From contig NZ_LT629693.1 in NCBI RefSeq assembly GCF_900099825.1, positions 4,103,001-4,167,000 of the forward strand: a DNA stretch of 64,000 nucleotides, read 5' to 3'. The notes under the pieces are model-generated. The model saw only the letters and a list, made by a program, of their open reading frames with translations. It ran no database searches and was not told where the DNA came from. Made by a program: the position numbers and the translations under genes. The stretch is from Bradyrhizobium ottawaense (GTDB lineage: Bacteria > Pseudomonadota > Alphaproteobacteria > Rhizobiales > Xanthobacteraceae). Of this stretch, positions 9,042 to 18,164 are shown in pieces; the first letter of the stretch is position 1, and every line of letters starts with the position of its first letter.

Positions 9042-9905
9042 ATGGCCATGACCGTTGAACTGCCAGCGCTCGAACAGACCGACGCACGGACCGATGCGAT
9101 GACACCGCCGGCGTCGTCGGCGCGGCTTGCGCGTTATGCGCGGCCGGCGCTGGGGCTGTTGCTGCCGGTTGGCATTGCGATCGTCTGGGAAATCGTGGTC
9201 TGGCTCGGCCTCTCCAGCGGCCGGCTGGTGCCGCCGCCGACGAAGATCTTCGCCACCATCATGGAACTGGCGAAAAGCGGCGAACTGTCGCGCCATATCA
9301 TCGCAACGCTGAGCCGGGTCGGCGTCGGCTTCGGCCTCGGCGTCGTCGCCGGCACTTTGCTCGGCGCCGTCTCCGGCTATTGGGATCTGGCGCGGCGGCT
9401 GCTCGATCCGACCGTGCAGGCGCTGCGCGCGATCCCGTCGCTGGCCTGGGTGCCGCTGTTCATCCTGTGGCTCGGCATTTTCGAAACCTCGAAGGTGGCG
9501 CTGATCGCGGCCGGCGTGTTCTTCCCGGTCTATCTCGGCGTGATGGGCGCGATCCTCTCGGTCGACCGCAAGATCGTCGAGGTCGGCCGCACCTTTCGTC
9601 TGAGCGGCCCGGCGATGATCCGCCGCATCCTGCTGCCGGCGGCGTTGCCGGCCTATGTGGTCGCGCTGCGCGTCGGCCTTGGGCTGGGCTGGATGTTCGT
9701 CGTCGCCGCCGAATTGATGGGCGCCTCCGAAGGGCTCGGCTATCTCCTGCTCGACGGTCAGCAGCTCGGCAAGCCGGCGCAGATTTTGGCGGCGATCGTC
9801 ATCTTCGCGATCCTCGGCAAGGCCACCGACTGGCTGATCGAAATCGCGACTGCGCCCTTGCTGCGCTGGCAGGACGCGTTCGGCCGCCAAAGCGGGGGTA
9901 GCTGA
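9042..9905 (+). CDS. ABC transporter permease, SsuC/TauC type
   Basis: About 287 residues with six predicted membrane spans. The EAA-loop region near GRTFRLSGPAMIRRILLPAALPAYV contacts the ATPase. The ATG at 9042 has GAGAAG upstream; a TTG at 9012 is a longer alternative. The stop overlaps the ATPase start (TGATG), so the two are translationally coupled. With the SsuA-like protein upstream and the ATPase downstream it completes a single-permease importer for sulfonate-type or similar anionic substrates. The N-terminal 30 residues are a cytoplasmic extension rich in Ala and Thr. Confidence 0.92.
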   Translation: MAMTVELPALEQTDARTDAMTPPASSARLARYARPALGLLLPVGIAIVWEIVVWLGLSSGRLVPPPTKIFATIMELAKSGELSRHIIATLSRVGVGFGLGVVAGTLLGAVSGYWDLARRLLDPTVQALRAIPSLAWVPLFILWLGIFETSKVALIAAGVFFPVYLGVMGAILSVDRKIVEVGRTFRLSGPAMIRRILLPAALPAYVVALRVGLGLGWMFVVAAELMGASEGLGYLLLDGQQLGKPAQILAAIVIFAILGKATDWLIEIATAPLLRWQDAFGRQSGGS

Positions 9906-10690
9906 TGCTCGCGCTCGACCGCGTCGGCAAGACCTATCCCAACGGGGTACACGCGTTGGAGCGCTTTTCCGCCGATATCGGGCTTGGCGAAATCATCGCC
10001 ATCATCGGCGGCTCCGGTTGCGGCAAGTCGACATTGTTGCGCGCCATCGCCGGCCTCGATCGCGCCTCCACCGGCACGGTGAGGCTCGACGCGGAAGCGA
10101 TCACCTCGCCGCATGCCAAAATCGGAATCATCTTTCAGGAGCCGCGGCTGCTGCCCTGGCTCAGCGTCGCCGACAATATCGGCTTCGGCCTGTCGGAATT
10201 GCCGGCAACGGTGCGGCGCGAGAAGGTCGCCGCCGCGCTGGCGCGGGTCGGTCTTGCGGACAAGGCCAATGCCTGGCCGCGCGAACTCTCCGGCGGGCAG
10301 GCGCAGCGGGTCGCGATTGCCCGCGCGCTGGTGCCGCAGCCGGAAGTGCTGCTGCTGGACGAGCCGTTCTCCGCGCTCGACGCCTTCACGCGGCGCGATT
10401 TGCAGGACCATCTGCTCGACCTCTGGGCCGACACGCGGCCGACCCTCGTGCTGGTCACCCACGATGTCGACGAGGCCGTGGTGCTGGCGGATCGCGTCCT
10501 TGTGATGCGCCCGCGCCCGGGACGGCTGTTCGAGGAGATCAAGATCAACCTGGCGCGGCCGCGCGATCGCCAGTCGCCGCACTTCGACAATTTCAAGCGC
10601 CGGGTGCTGACCGCGCTCGACCGCTCGCTCGACCGCAACGTGCCGGATGCCGATCCCAAATCGACCGCCGGCGAGGCGATGTGGTGGTGA
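9905..10690 (+). CDS. ABC transporter ATP-binding protein, SsuB/TauB type
   Basis: A 261-residue ATPase with all motifs: Walker A GGSGCGKSTLLRAIAG (about 37-52), Q-loop in IIFQEPRLLPW, signature LSGGQAQRVAIARAL, Walker B VLLLDEPFSALD and switch histidine in LVTHDVDEAV. QEPRLLPW and the overall length are typical of the nitrate/sulfonate/taurine importer subfamily. It powers the permease with which it overlaps by one base. The C-terminal stretch after the switch histidine is the usual regulatory tail. The next gene (OsmC-like) follows after about 54 bases and may be co-transcribed. Confidence 0.95.
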   Translation: MLALDRVGKTYPNGVHALERFSADIGLGEIIAIIGGSGCGKSTLLRAIAGLDRASTGTVRLDAEAITSPHAKIGIIFQEPRLLPWLSVADNIGFGLSELPATVRREKVAAALARVGLADKANAWPRELSGGQAQRVAIARALVPQPEVLLLDEPFSALDAFTRRDLQDHLLDLWADTRPTLVLVTHDVDEAVVLADRVLVMRPRPGRLFEEIKINLARPRDRQSPHFDNFKRRVLTALDRSLDRNVPDADPKSTAGEAMWW

Positions 10691-10744
10691 CACGGCCGCG
10701 ATTTCGCACTAAATCGGCGTGAACAACCATTCGGGAGAAGAACA

Positions 10745-11254
10745 ATGGACGCCGCCGAACTCCGCGCGATGCAGGCCCCGATCAAGGAACGCTACAAGTC
10801 GGATCCTTCGGCAGCGGTCATCACCCTGAAGGCCAAAGGCTCGATCGACAATGACGGCATCGCCTGCAAGGTCGAGACCGGCCGCGCGCTGGCGATGGCC
10901 GGCCTGCATCCGGCCACCGGCGGCTCCGGGCTGGAATTGTGCTCCGGCGACATGCTGCTGGAAGCGCTCGTCGCCTGCGCCGGCGTGACGCTGAAGTCGG
11001 TCGCGACCGCGGTCGAGATTCCCTTGAAGTCCGGCAACGTCACCGCCGAAGGCGATCTGGATTTTCGCGGCACCCTTGGCGTCGACAAGGAAGCGCCGGT
11101 TGGATTCGCCGAGATTCGTTTGCGCTTCGACGTCGAGACCGACGCACCGCAGGATAAGCTCGATCTGCTCCTGAAACTCACCGAGCGCTATTGCGTGGTC
11201 TATCAGACCATCAAGAACGGCCCGAAGGTTTCGGTGTCGATGCAGCGGATGTGA
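10745..11254 (+). CDS. OsmC family peroxide-detoxifying protein
   Basis: A 169-residue protein starting after GGGAGAAG. OsmC/Ohr proteins reduce organic hydroperoxides through two cysteines. Here candidates are the Cys in LVACAGVTLKSVA and the Cys in RYCVVYQTIKNGPKVS, at positions that fit the family; an extra Cys is in LELCSGDML. It follows the ABC importer genes on the same strand and is followed by a repeat element, so it probably ends that transcription unit. Members of this subfamily are often simply annotated OsmC-like and their natural peroxide is unknown. Confidence 0.88.
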   Translation: MDAAELRAMQAPIKERYKSDPSAAVITLKAKGSIDNDGIACKVETGRALAMAGLHPATGGSGLELCSGDMLLEALVACAGVTLKSVATAVEIPLKSGNVTAEGDLDFRGTLGVDKEAPVGFAEIRLRFDVETDAPQDKLDLLLKLTERYCVVYQTIKNGPKVSVSMQRM

Positions 11255-11259
11255 TCTTC

Positions 11260-11447
11260 ACCCTCCCCTGGAGGGGTCCGAGACGAGCGAAGCTCGCTCG
11301 TAGGTCGACGAGCATCGCAAGATGCTCGGCGGGGTGGGGTGAAGGTCTCTCCTCGCGAACGGTGTCCGAGTTGAGAGATCACCCCACCCCGTCTCGCATT
11401 TCGCTACGCTCCATGCGAGCCGACCCTCCCCCTCCAGGGGAGGGTAA
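11260..11447. repeat. Intergenic inverted-repeat element, family B copy 2
   Basis: Same architecture and orientation as 8837-9003, including the GGTCTCTCCTCGCGAACGGT core and terminal ACCCTCCCCTGGAG and CTCCAGGGGAGGGTAAG arms. It carries an extra inverted stretch (ACGAGCGAAGCTCGCTCG) near its left end that copy 1 lacks. The two copies are direct repeats bracketing the permease, ATPase and osmC genes. Confidence 0.85.
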
Positions 11448-11459
11448 GAGAGCGCCGCC

Positions 11460-12257
11460 ATGTCCCCCGAACTCGCCTTCCTGCTGACCCTCGCACTGCG
11501 CATGGCGATCACGGCTGCGTTCGTGGTGACGTCTTCCATCATCACCGAAAAATCCGGCCCCGTCATCGGTGCGCTGGTGGCGACCTTGCCGATTTCGGCG
11601 GGGCCGTCCTACGTGTTCCTCGCGCTCGACCATGATGCGGCGTTCATCGCCGAGGGCGCGCTGGCGAGCCTGCCGGTCAACGCCGCGACGATCCTCTTGG
11701 GGCTCACTTACGTCGTGCTGGCGCAACGGCACAGCGTGCTGCTGAGTGCCGGCGCCGCGATCGCGGTCTGGATCGGGCTCGCGTCGATCATCCGTCAGTT
11801 TCACTGGTCGCTGATATCAGGCCTGATCGTCAATGCGGTGACGTTCGCGATCTGCATTCCGCTGTTGGCGCGCTACCGCCACGTCCGAATGCCGCCGATC
11901 ACGCGCCGCTGGTTCGACATTCCGCTACGGGCCTCGCTGGTCGCGACCCTGGTTGCAACCGTCGTCACGCTGTCGGGCTGGGTCGGCCCCAGCATCAGCG
12001 GCATGCTGGCGCTGTTTCCGATCGTGTTCACGTCGATGATGCTGATCCTGCATCCGCGCATCGGCGGCCCGCCGACCGCGGCCGTAATCGCCAACGGCGC
12101 CTGGGGCCTGATGGGCTTTGGTCTGGCGATCGCTGTGCTGCATGTCGGGGCGCTGCAGTTCGGTTCGGTGATCGGTCTCAGCCTTGGGCTCGCGACCTGC
12201 ATCTGCTGGAATCTGACGCTGTGGTGGAACGGACGACGGAAGGCGGCGGTGGGGTAA
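11460..12257 (+). CDS. Multi-spanning membrane protein of unknown function
   Basis: A 265-residue hydrophobic protein with about eight or nine predicted membrane helices. It has the sequence IITEKSGPVIGALVATLPI near the N-terminus, with a Gly/Pro-rich re-entrant look, and a related stretch GWVGPSISGMLALFPIVF in the second half, suggesting an internal two-fold repeat as in small secondary transporters or exporters. A charged cytoplasmic linker (ARYRHVRMPPITRR) separates the halves. I do not recognise a characterised family. The ATG directly follows the family B repeat, whose end supplies only a weak GGAGGGT-type ribosome site. Confidence 0.7.
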   Translation: MSPELAFLLTLALRMAITAAFVVTSSIITEKSGPVIGALVATLPISAGPSYVFLALDHDAAFIAEGALASLPVNAATILLGLTYVVLAQRHSVLLSAGAAIAVWIGLASIIRQFHWSLISGLIVNAVTFAICIPLLARYRHVRMPPITRRWFDIPLRASLVATLVATVVTLSGWVGPSISGMLALFPIVFTSMMLILHPRIGGPPTAAVIANGAWGLMGFGLAIAVLHVGALQFGSVIGLSLGLATCICWNLTLWWNGRRKAAVG

Positions 12258-12262
12258 TTCCC

Positions 12263-12340
12263 GTAGCCCGGATGAGCGAAGCGATATCCGGGGTCTTTCC
12301 GCGCTTGGGTCCCGGATGTCGCTTCGCTCATCCGGGCTAC
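12263..12340. repeat. Inverted-repeat hairpin, family D copy 1
   Basis: GTAGCCCGGATGAGCGAAGC at the left end is mirrored by GCTTCGCTCATCCGGGCTAC at the right end, with a short variable centre. A related copy is at 44225-44313. It separates the convergent membrane-protein gene and mutS and could act as a bidirectional stop. Confidence 0.85.
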
Positions 12341-12347
12341 GATTTCG

Positions 12348-15095
12348 CTACCCCTTTGGCAACTTCGCCCTCAGCGCATACAGCGCCTCCAGCGCTTCGC
12401 GCGGCGACATTTCGTCGGGGTGCAGCGACTTCACCGCTTCCAGCAGCAACTCGGCCTCGGTCGGCGGCGCCGGTTCGGCGGCGGCGCGGGAGGGCACGGC
12501 GAACAGCGGCAGATCGTCGGCGAGGGCGCGCGCGGTCTGGCCGCGGTCCTGCGCTTCGAGTTTGGCCAGCACCGATTTGGCGCGGGCGATCACGGCCGGC
12601 GGCAGGCCGGCGAGCTTCGCGACCTGGATGCCATAGGAGCGGTCGGCGGAGCCCGGCAGCACCTCGTGCAGGAACACGACGTCGCCCTGCCATTCCTTGA
12701 CGCGCACGGTGGCGTTGAACATCCGCGGCAGCTTGGCCGAGAGCGCGGTCAGCTCGTGATAATGCGTCGCAAACAGCGAGCGGCAGCGGTTGGCTTCGTG
12801 CAGATGTTCGATCGCGGCCCAGGCGATCGACAGACCATCGAAGGTCGCGGTGCCGCGGCCGATCTCATCCAAAATCACCAGTGAGCGTTCGCTGGCCTGG
12901 TTGAGGATCACGGCGGTCTCGACCATTTCCACCATGAAGGTGGAACGCCCGCGCGCGAGATCGTCGGCCGCGCCGACACGTGAAAACAGCCGGTCGATGA
13001 CGCCGATCCGCGCGCGCGACGCCGGCACGTAGGAGCCGATCTGCGCCATCAGCGCGATCAGCGCGTTCTGGCGCAGGAAGGTCGATTTGCCGGCCATGTT
13101 GGGGCCGGTGATCAGCCAGATCTGGCCAGACTTCTGTCCCGGTCCCGGCGACAGATCGCAGGCGTTGGCAATGAACGGCTGGCCGTCGCGCTTGAGCGCC
13201 GCTTCGACCACCGGATGGCGGCCGCCTTCGACCGCGAAGCCGAGCGAGCCGTCGACGTCGGGCCGCACGTAATTGTCGTCGACCGCCAGTTTCGCCAGCG
13301 CGGTCGCGACGTCGAGCAGCGCGAAGGCGTGGGCGGCGGCGCGCAAATCGTCGCTGGCCGCCAGCGCCATGGCGCAAAGCCGCTCGAAGATTTCCAGTTC
13401 CAGCCCGAGCGCGCGGTCGCCGGCGTTGGCAATCTTGGCCTCGATCTGGCCGAGTTCTGACGTGGTGAAGCGAACCTGGCCGGCCAGCGTCTGGCGGTGG
13501 ATGAAGGTCGCGTTCAGCGGCGGCGCCATCAGCCGGTCGCCGTGCTGCGCGGTGACCTCGACGAAATAACCGAGCACGTTGTTGTGCCGGATTTTCAGCG
13601 CCTTGATGCCGGTGTCGTCGGCGTAGCGCGCCTGCATCGCGGCGACCACGAGGCGCGAGGCGTCGCGCAGGCTGCGGGTCTCGTCCAGCGCGGGCTCATA
13701 GCCCTCGCGCACAAAACCGCCGTCGCGTTTGATCAGCGGCAGTTGCTCCGCCAGCGCACGCTCGAATTCGCTCGCGAGATCGCGCGACGGGCGGCGCAAC
13801 GCCTCCATCACGGCCGCGATTTCCGGCGGCGGCGCTTCCAGTTGTCCCAGCCGCGCCAGCGCCTGATCGGCGGCGAGGATGCCGTCGCGCAGTCCGGCGA
13901 GGTCGCGCGGGCCGCCGCGTCCGACCGAGAGCCGCGCCAAAGCGCGCGACATGTCGGGAGCCGCTTTCAGCGTGGTGCGGAGTTCGTCGCGCGCCGCGGT
14001 GTTAGCGACAAAGACCGCGATCGCATCCAGCCGCCGCGCAATCGCGGCGCTGTCGGTGAGCGGCGCCGCGAGCCGCTGGGCCAGCAGCCGCGATCCGGCC
14101 GAGGTGACGGTGCAGTCGATCGCATCGAGCAGCGATCCGCGGCGTTCGCCCGCCAGCGTCCGCGTCAGTTCGAGGTTGGCGCGGGTCGCCGGGTCGATCG
14201 CCATGGTGGTGCCGGCCGCCTCCCGCGAGGGCGGCGCCAGCGGCGGACGCTTCCCGACCTGGGTGCGGTCGATATAGGTGACGGCAGCGGCAGCGGCCGT
14301 TGCTTCCAGCCGCGACATCGCACTGAGGCCGTCCATGGTCGCGACCGCGAAATAATCGCACAGCCGACGTTCGGCCGTGGCGCCATCGAACACGTCGCGG
14401 GTCAGCGGCGTTACGGCCTGCAGTTCGCGCAGCAGCGGCCCCAGATCAGGATCGCCATAGAGCGCGTCGGTGACGATGACTTCATTCGGATTGATGCGCG
14501 CCAACGTAGCCGCAAGTTCTGCGGTCGCGCATTCCGTGACCATGAATTCGGACGTGGAAATATCGATCCAGGCGAGCCCGATGCGGTCGCCCCCGGCTGA
14601 CGCCCGGGCGCGCGCGATCGCCAGCAGGTAATTATTGGTGCGGGCATCCAGCAGCGTGTCTTCGGTCAGCGTGCCCGGCGTCACCAGCCGCACCACGCCG
14701 CGCCGGACCACGCTCTTGTTGCCGCGGGCGCGCGCCTCGGCCGGGTTCTCGGTTTGCTCGCACACCGCCACGCGATGTCCGGCATTGATCAGCCGGTGCA
14801 GGTAATCCTCGGAGCGCTCCACCGGTACGCCGCACATCGGGATATCCATGCCCTGATGCTTGCCGCGCTTGGTCAGGACGATGCCGAGCGTTTTGGAGGC
14901 GATCTCGGCGTCCTCGAAGAACAGCTCGTAGAAATCGCCCATCCGGTAGAACAGCAGCAGCCCGGGATGGCCGGCCTTTATTTCGAGGTACTGTTCCATC
15001 ATCGGCGTGACGCGCGCGTTGGCGTCAGCGGCCGCAGTGGCTTCCGGAGTTGGCGTCGCCTCGGGGGGCAAGGGAATGGATTGCTGGATCGTCAT
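12348..15095 (-). CDS. mutS: DNA mismatch repair protein MutS
   Basis: A 915-residue protein of full length. The N-terminal mismatch-recognition domain carries [11 protein letters not shown] (the F-x-E element that wedges at the mismatch). The connector, lever and clamp domains follow, and the C-terminal ABC ATPase has Walker [14 protein letters not shown], Walker [16 protein letters not shown] and the ATHYHEL switch. An N-terminal extension of about 30 residues rich in Pro, Thr and Ala precedes the core, as is common in Bradyrhizobium relatives. It recognises base mismatches and recruits MutL. No obvious Shine-Dalgarno precedes the ATG. It is the only gene in its transcription unit here. Confidence 0.97.
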   Translation of the reverse strand: MTIQQSIPLPPEATPTPEATAAADANARVTPMMEQYLEIKAGHPGLLLFYRMGDFYELFFEDAEIASKTLGIVLTKRGKHQGMDIPMCGVPVERSEDYLHRLINAGHRVAVCEQTENPAEARARGNKSVVRRGVVRLVTPGTLTEDTLLDARTNNYLLAIARARASAGGDRIGLAWIDISTSEFMVTECATAELAATLARINPNEVIVTDALYGDPDLGPLLRELQAVTPLTRDVFDGATAERRLCDYFAVATMDGLSAMSRLEATAAAAAVTYIDRTQVGKRPPLAPPSREAAGTTMAIDPATRANLELTRTLAGERRGSLLDAIDCTVTSAGSRLLAQRLAAPLTDSAAIARRLDAIAVFVANTAARDELRTTLKAAPDMSRALARLSVGRGGPRDLAGLRDGILAADQALARLGQLEAPPPEIAAVMEALRRPSRDLASEFERALAEQLPLIKRDGGFVREGYEPALDETRSLRDASRLVVAAMQARYADDTGIKALKIRHNNVLGYFVEVTAQHGDRLMAPPLNATFIHRQTLAGQVRFTTSELGQIEAKIANAGDRALGLELEIFERLCAMALAASDDLRAAAHAFALLDVATALAKLAVDDNYVRPDVDGSLGFAVEGGRHPVVEAALKRDGQPFIANACDLSPGPGQKSGQIWLITGPNMAGKSTFLRQNALIALMAQIGSYVPASRARIGVIDRLFSRVGAADDLARGRSTFMVEMVETAVILNQASERSLVILDEIGRGTATFDGLSIAWAAIEHLHEANRCRSLFATHYHELTALSAKLPRMFNATVRVKEWQGDVVFLHEVLPGSADRSYGIQVAKLAGLPPAVIARAKSVLAKLEAQDRGQTARALADDLPLFAVPSRAAAEPAPPTEAELLLEAVKSLHPDEMSPREALEALYALRAKLPKG

Positions 15096-15322
15096 TGCGG
15101 CGCAAACTACAAAATTTTGCCGCTGGGTCCTATCGGTTTGCCCGGTTTGTCCGGGTTTTCCACGCCCGGTCGCCCCCTATTTCATCACGCCTGCCATGGC
15201 GGCATGACGGACCCGACGCGAAAGCGCCGCCCCTCAATTGACCTGCCGCGAGTGCGCTCCTAAAACTCGCCATCAATTCAAGCGGGTCCATGCCCGAAAC
15301 GCGGCATTCAGGGAGAGATTCA

Positions 15323-16531
15323 ATGGGTGATGTATTTATTTGCGATGCCGTCCGGACCCCGATCGGCCGTTTCGGCGGCTCGCTCGCCAAGGTGCGCGCC
15401 GACGATCTGGGCGCAGCACCGATCAAGGCGCTGATGGCGAAGCATCCCGGTCTCGACTGGTCCCAGGTCGATGAGGTGTTTTTCGGCTGCGCCAATCAGG
15501 CCGGCGAAGACAACCGCAACGTCGCGCGCATGGCGCTGTTGCTGGCGGGCATGCCTGATACGGTTCCCGGCCAGACCCTGAATCGTCTCTGTGCCTCCGG
15601 TCTCGATGCGGTTGGCGCCGCCGGCCGCGCCATCCGTGCCGGCGAGATCGATTTCGCGATTGCCGGTGGCGTCGAATCGATGACGCGGGCGCCGTTCGTG
15701 ATGGGCAAGGCGCCGGAAGCGTTCGCGCGCTCGGCCGAGATCTACGACACCACGATCGGCTGGCGCTTCATCAATCCCTTGATGAAGGCGCAATACGGCG
15801 TCGATGCGATGCCGGAAACCGGCGAGAACGTCGCCGAGGAATTCCAGGTGTCGCGCGCCGACCAGGACGCGTTCGCGATCCGCTCGCAGCAGCGCGCGGG
15901 GGCCGCGATCGCGTCGGGTTATTTCGCCGAGGAAATCACCCCGGTATCGGTGCCCGGCGGCAAGGCCGGCCCGATCACCGTCGACAAGGACGAGCATCCG
16001 CGCCCCGAGACCACGCTGGAAGGCCTGTCGAAACTGAAGCCGATCGTGCGCAATCCCGGCACCGTGACCGCGGGCAACGCGTCCGGCGTCAATGACGGTG
16101 CGGCCGCGATGATCCTGGCTTCCGAAGCCGCCGTGAAGAAGCACGGACTGACGCCGCGGGCGCGCATTCTCGGCCTCGCCTCGGCCGCGGTGCCGCCGCG
16201 CATCATGGGCATCGGCCCGGTGCCGGCGACCCGCAAGCTGATGGAGCGGCTGGGCCTGAAGATATCCGACTTCGATTTGATCGAGCTCAACGAGGCCTTC
16301 GCCTCGCAGGGCATAGCCTGTCTCAGGCAACTCGGCGTCAAGGACGATGCCGACTTCGTCAATCCGCATGGCGGCGCGATCGCGCTCGGTCATCCCCTCG
16401 GCATGAGCGGCGCGCGGCTGGCGATGACGGCGGTGCACGGCATGGAGAAGCGCGGCGGTAAGCTCGCGCTCGCCACCATGTGCGTCGGCGTCGGCCAGGG
16501 CGTCGCGATCGCGATCGAGAAGCTGAACTGA
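15323..16531 (+). CDS. pcaF: 3-oxoadipyl-CoA thiolase (beta-ketoadipate pathway)
   Basis: A 402-residue thiolase starting at the ATG behind AGGGAGAG. The catalytic residues are present: Cys in LNRLCASGLDAVG, His in NPHGGAIALGHPLGMSGAR and the C-terminal Cys in ATMCVGVGQG. The N-terminal VFGCANQAGEDNRNVARM-like stretch (here FFGCANQAGEDNRNVARMA) is characteristic of PcaF rather than of PhaA, and protocatechuate dioxygenase genes follow, so cleavage of 3-oxoadipyl-CoA to succinyl-CoA and acetyl-CoA is the likely role. A hairpin repeat separates it from pcaH, so the two may be separate units. Confidence 0.88.
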   Translation: MGDVFICDAVRTPIGRFGGSLAKVRADDLGAAPIKALMAKHPGLDWSQVDEVFFGCANQAGEDNRNVARMALLLAGMPDTVPGQTLNRLCASGLDAVGAAGRAIRAGEIDFAIAGGVESMTRAPFVMGKAPEAFARSAEIYDTTIGWRFINPLMKAQYGVDAMPETGENVAEEFQVSRADQDAFAIRSQQRAGAAIASGYFAEEITPVSVPGGKAGPITVDKDEHPRPETTLEGLSKLKPIVRNPGTVTAGNASGVNDGAAAMILASEAAVKKHGLTPRARILGLASAAVPPRIMGIGPVPATRKLMERLGLKISDFDLIELNEAFASQGIACLRQLGVKDDADFVNPHGGAIALGHPLGMSGARLAMTAVHGMEKRGGKLALATMCVGVGQGVAIAIEKLN

Positions 16532-16543
16532 CGGATATTTAGT

Positions 16544-16626
16544 CCGTCATTCCGGGATGGTGCGTAAGCACCAGACCCGGAATCTCGAGATTCCGGGTTC
16601 GATGCTTCGCATCGCCCCGGAATGAC
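16544..16626. repeat. Inverted-repeat hairpin, family C copy 2
   Basis: CCGTCATTCCGGG at the left pairs with CCCCGGAATGAC at the right; a second inner pair (CCCGGAATCTCGAGATTCCGGG) forms its own stem. It lies just after the pcaF stop and shares the core of the 4269-4317 element. It may terminate pcaF transcription. Confidence 0.8.
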
Positions 16627-16651
16627 CCAAAAGACCGCTTTTCCGGATTAG

Positions 16652-16664
16652 TTATATCATATAA
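16652..16664. promoter_or_regulatory. AT-rich palindrome upstream of pcaH (candidate operator/-10 region)
   Basis: TTATATCATATAA is a perfect 13-base palindrome 50 bases upstream of the pcaH ATG, in otherwise GC-rich DNA. It overlaps a TATAAT hexamer at 16660-16665; no good -35 hexamer is seen 16-18 bases upstream, which would fit an activator-dependent promoter. The flanking ATTAGTTATAT matches part of the arsR operator at 19673-19684. Confidence 0.5.
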
Positions 16665-16713
16665 TGATCGGCGCAGGGCTCACCGGCAGGGCAAAGCCTG
16701 GGAGGAATTCGTC

Positions 16714-17415
16714 ATGACACTGGTCTATCCCGTCAGCAGTCTTTCAGCGCATCCGCCGCGGCTCTCCCCCGGCTACAAGAGCACTGTAAAACGTTCGCCC
16801 ACAAAACCGCTGATCCCGATGCGGCATACGCTGTCGGAACTGACCGGGCCGGTCTACGGCCACGAGACGGTGCGCGAGAACGATCACGACCTCACCGTGC
16901 AGGGCAAGGGCGAGCCGCTCGGCGAACGCATCATCGTGCACGGCCATGTGCTCGACGAAGACGGCCGCGGTGTCGCGAATACGCTGGTCGAACTGTGGCA
17001 GGCCAATGCCTGCGGTCGCTATGTGCACGTCGTCGACCAGCATCCGGCGCCGCTCGATCCGAATTTCACCGGCGCCGGCCGCGCGCAGTCGGACTCGGAA
17101 GGCTATTACCGCTTCGTCACCATCAAGCCCGGCGCCTATCCCTGGGGCAATCACCACAACGCCTGGCGTCCGGCCCACATCCACTTCTCGGTGTTCGGCC
17201 ATTCCTTCGTCTCGCGGCTGGTGACGCAGATGTATTTCCCCGGCGATCCCCTGTTTCCGTTCGATCCGATCTTCAACTCGGTCACCGACGCGAAGGCGCG
17301 CGACCGCATGGTGTCCTCGTTCGATCTGGAGAACACCAAGCCGGATTGGGCGCTGTGCTATCGCTTCAACATTGTGCTGCGCGGGCGCAACGCCACGCCG
17401 ATGGAGACCAGGTAA
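16714..17415 (+). CDS. pcaH: Protocatechuate 3,4-dioxygenase, beta subunit
   Basis: A 233-residue intradiol dioxygenase subunit. The ATG at 16714 follows GGGAGGAATT. An N-terminal family segment (Dioxygenase_N-like) is followed by the catalytic barrel with VELWQANACGRYVH, Tyr in GYYRFVTIKPGAYPWG and the histidine-rich HHNAWRPAHIHFSVFG, which supplies the Tyr/Tyr/His/His ligands of the catalytic Fe(III). It opens the ring of protocatechuate to 3-carboxy-cis,cis-muconate. The next gene, the alpha subunit, starts immediately after its stop codon, so the two are co-translated. Confidence 0.97.
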   Translation: MTLVYPVSSLSAHPPRLSPGYKSTVKRSPTKPLIPMRHTLSELTGPVYGHETVRENDHDLTVQGKGEPLGERIIVHGHVLDEDGRGVANTLVELWQANACGRYVHVVDQHPAPLDPNFTGAGRAQSDSEGYYRFVTIKPGAYPWGNHHNAWRPAHIHFSVFGHSFVSRLVTQMYFPGDPLFPFDPIFNSVTDAKARDRMVSSFDLENTKPDWALCYRFNIVLRGRNATPMETR

Positions 17416-18021
17416 GTGCCGTCAACCAAGCCTGAGGGAGTAACCCCGTCGCAGACGGTAGGCCCGTATTTCGCCTACGGCCTGACCTCGAACGGCAAGT
17501 ACGACTGGAACGACGCGTTCAGCAACAACCTCGTCACGCCTGATACGTCGGGCGAACGCATTCGCGTCGAGGGCCGGGTGTTCGACGGCGACGGGGCGCC
17601 GATGGCGGATTGCATGCTGGAGATCTGGCAGGCCGATGCGCAAGGGCGCTTCAGCGATCCGCAGGACAACCGCGCGCTGCCGAATTCGTCGTTCAAGGGG
17701 TTTGGCCGCATCGGCACCGACGCCAATGGCGGCTATGCCTTCGACACCATCAAGCCCGGCCAGGTCGCCGATCCCGACGGCAAGCTGCAGGCGCCGCATC
17801 TCGTGCTCGCGGTGTTCGCGCGCGGCATGCTGCTGCATCTCTATTCGCGGATCTATTTCGACGGCGAAGCCTCTAATGCCGCCGATCCCGTGCTGGCGCT
17901 GGTGCCGGCCGATCGCCGCGCGACGTTGATCGCGACGCGCCAGCCCGGCTCGGGCAGGGCGGTCTATCGCCTCGATATCCACATGCAGGGCGACAACGAG
18001 ACGGTGTTCTTCGACGTCTGA
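17416..18021 (+). CDS. pcaG: Protocatechuate 3,4-dioxygenase, alpha subunit
   Basis: A 201-residue partner of PcaH. The start is a GTG directly abutting the pcaH TAA, which implies coupling. It has the intradiol fold (TPSQTVGPYFAYGL at the N-terminus, LEIWQADAQGRF in the middle, APHLVLAVFARGMLLHLYSRIYF later) but lacks the iron ligands, as expected for the non-catalytic alpha chain. The sequence ends in DNETVFFDV. Twelve bases downstream lies a short flavoprotein remnant, then aroQ. In many genomes pcaG is followed by pcaB; here it is not. Confidence 0.96.
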   Translation: MPSTKPEGVTPSQTVGPYFAYGLTSNGKYDWNDAFSNNLVTPDTSGERIRVEGRVFDGDGAPMADCMLEIWQADAQGRFSDPQDNRALPNSSFKGFGRIGTDANGGYAFDTIKPGQVADPDGKLQAPHLVLAVFARGMLLHLYSRIYFDGEASNAADPVLALVPADRRATLIATRQPGSGRAVYRLDIHMQGDNETVFFDV

Positions 18022-18032
18022 AGGGGACGCCG

Positions 18033-18164
18033 TTGCTCCATTCGGGACTTGCCGACGTAGCACCTGGCTATGATGTCGTCGTCATCGGCGCCGGTGCTGC
18101 CGGCCTATCGGCGGCGCTGTTTGCGGCCATTCGCGGCGCCAAATGGAGTGGGGAGGCAAAATGA
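18033..18164 (+). pseudogene. 5' remnant of an FAD-dependent oxidoreductase gene
   Basis: A 43-codon reading frame opens at a TTG behind AAGGGGACG and ends in a TGA overlapping the aroQ ATG. Its translation contains a textbook dinucleotide-binding start, YDVVVIGAGAAGLSAALFAA, as found at the N-terminus of large FAD-binding oxidoreductases (fumarate reductase / ketosteroid dehydrogenase type). It then breaks off after about ten more residues. A functional protein of this family needs several hundred residues, so this looks like the stump left by an internal deletion that fused it to the aroQ leader. A functional micropeptide is the less likely alternative. Confidence 0.7.
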
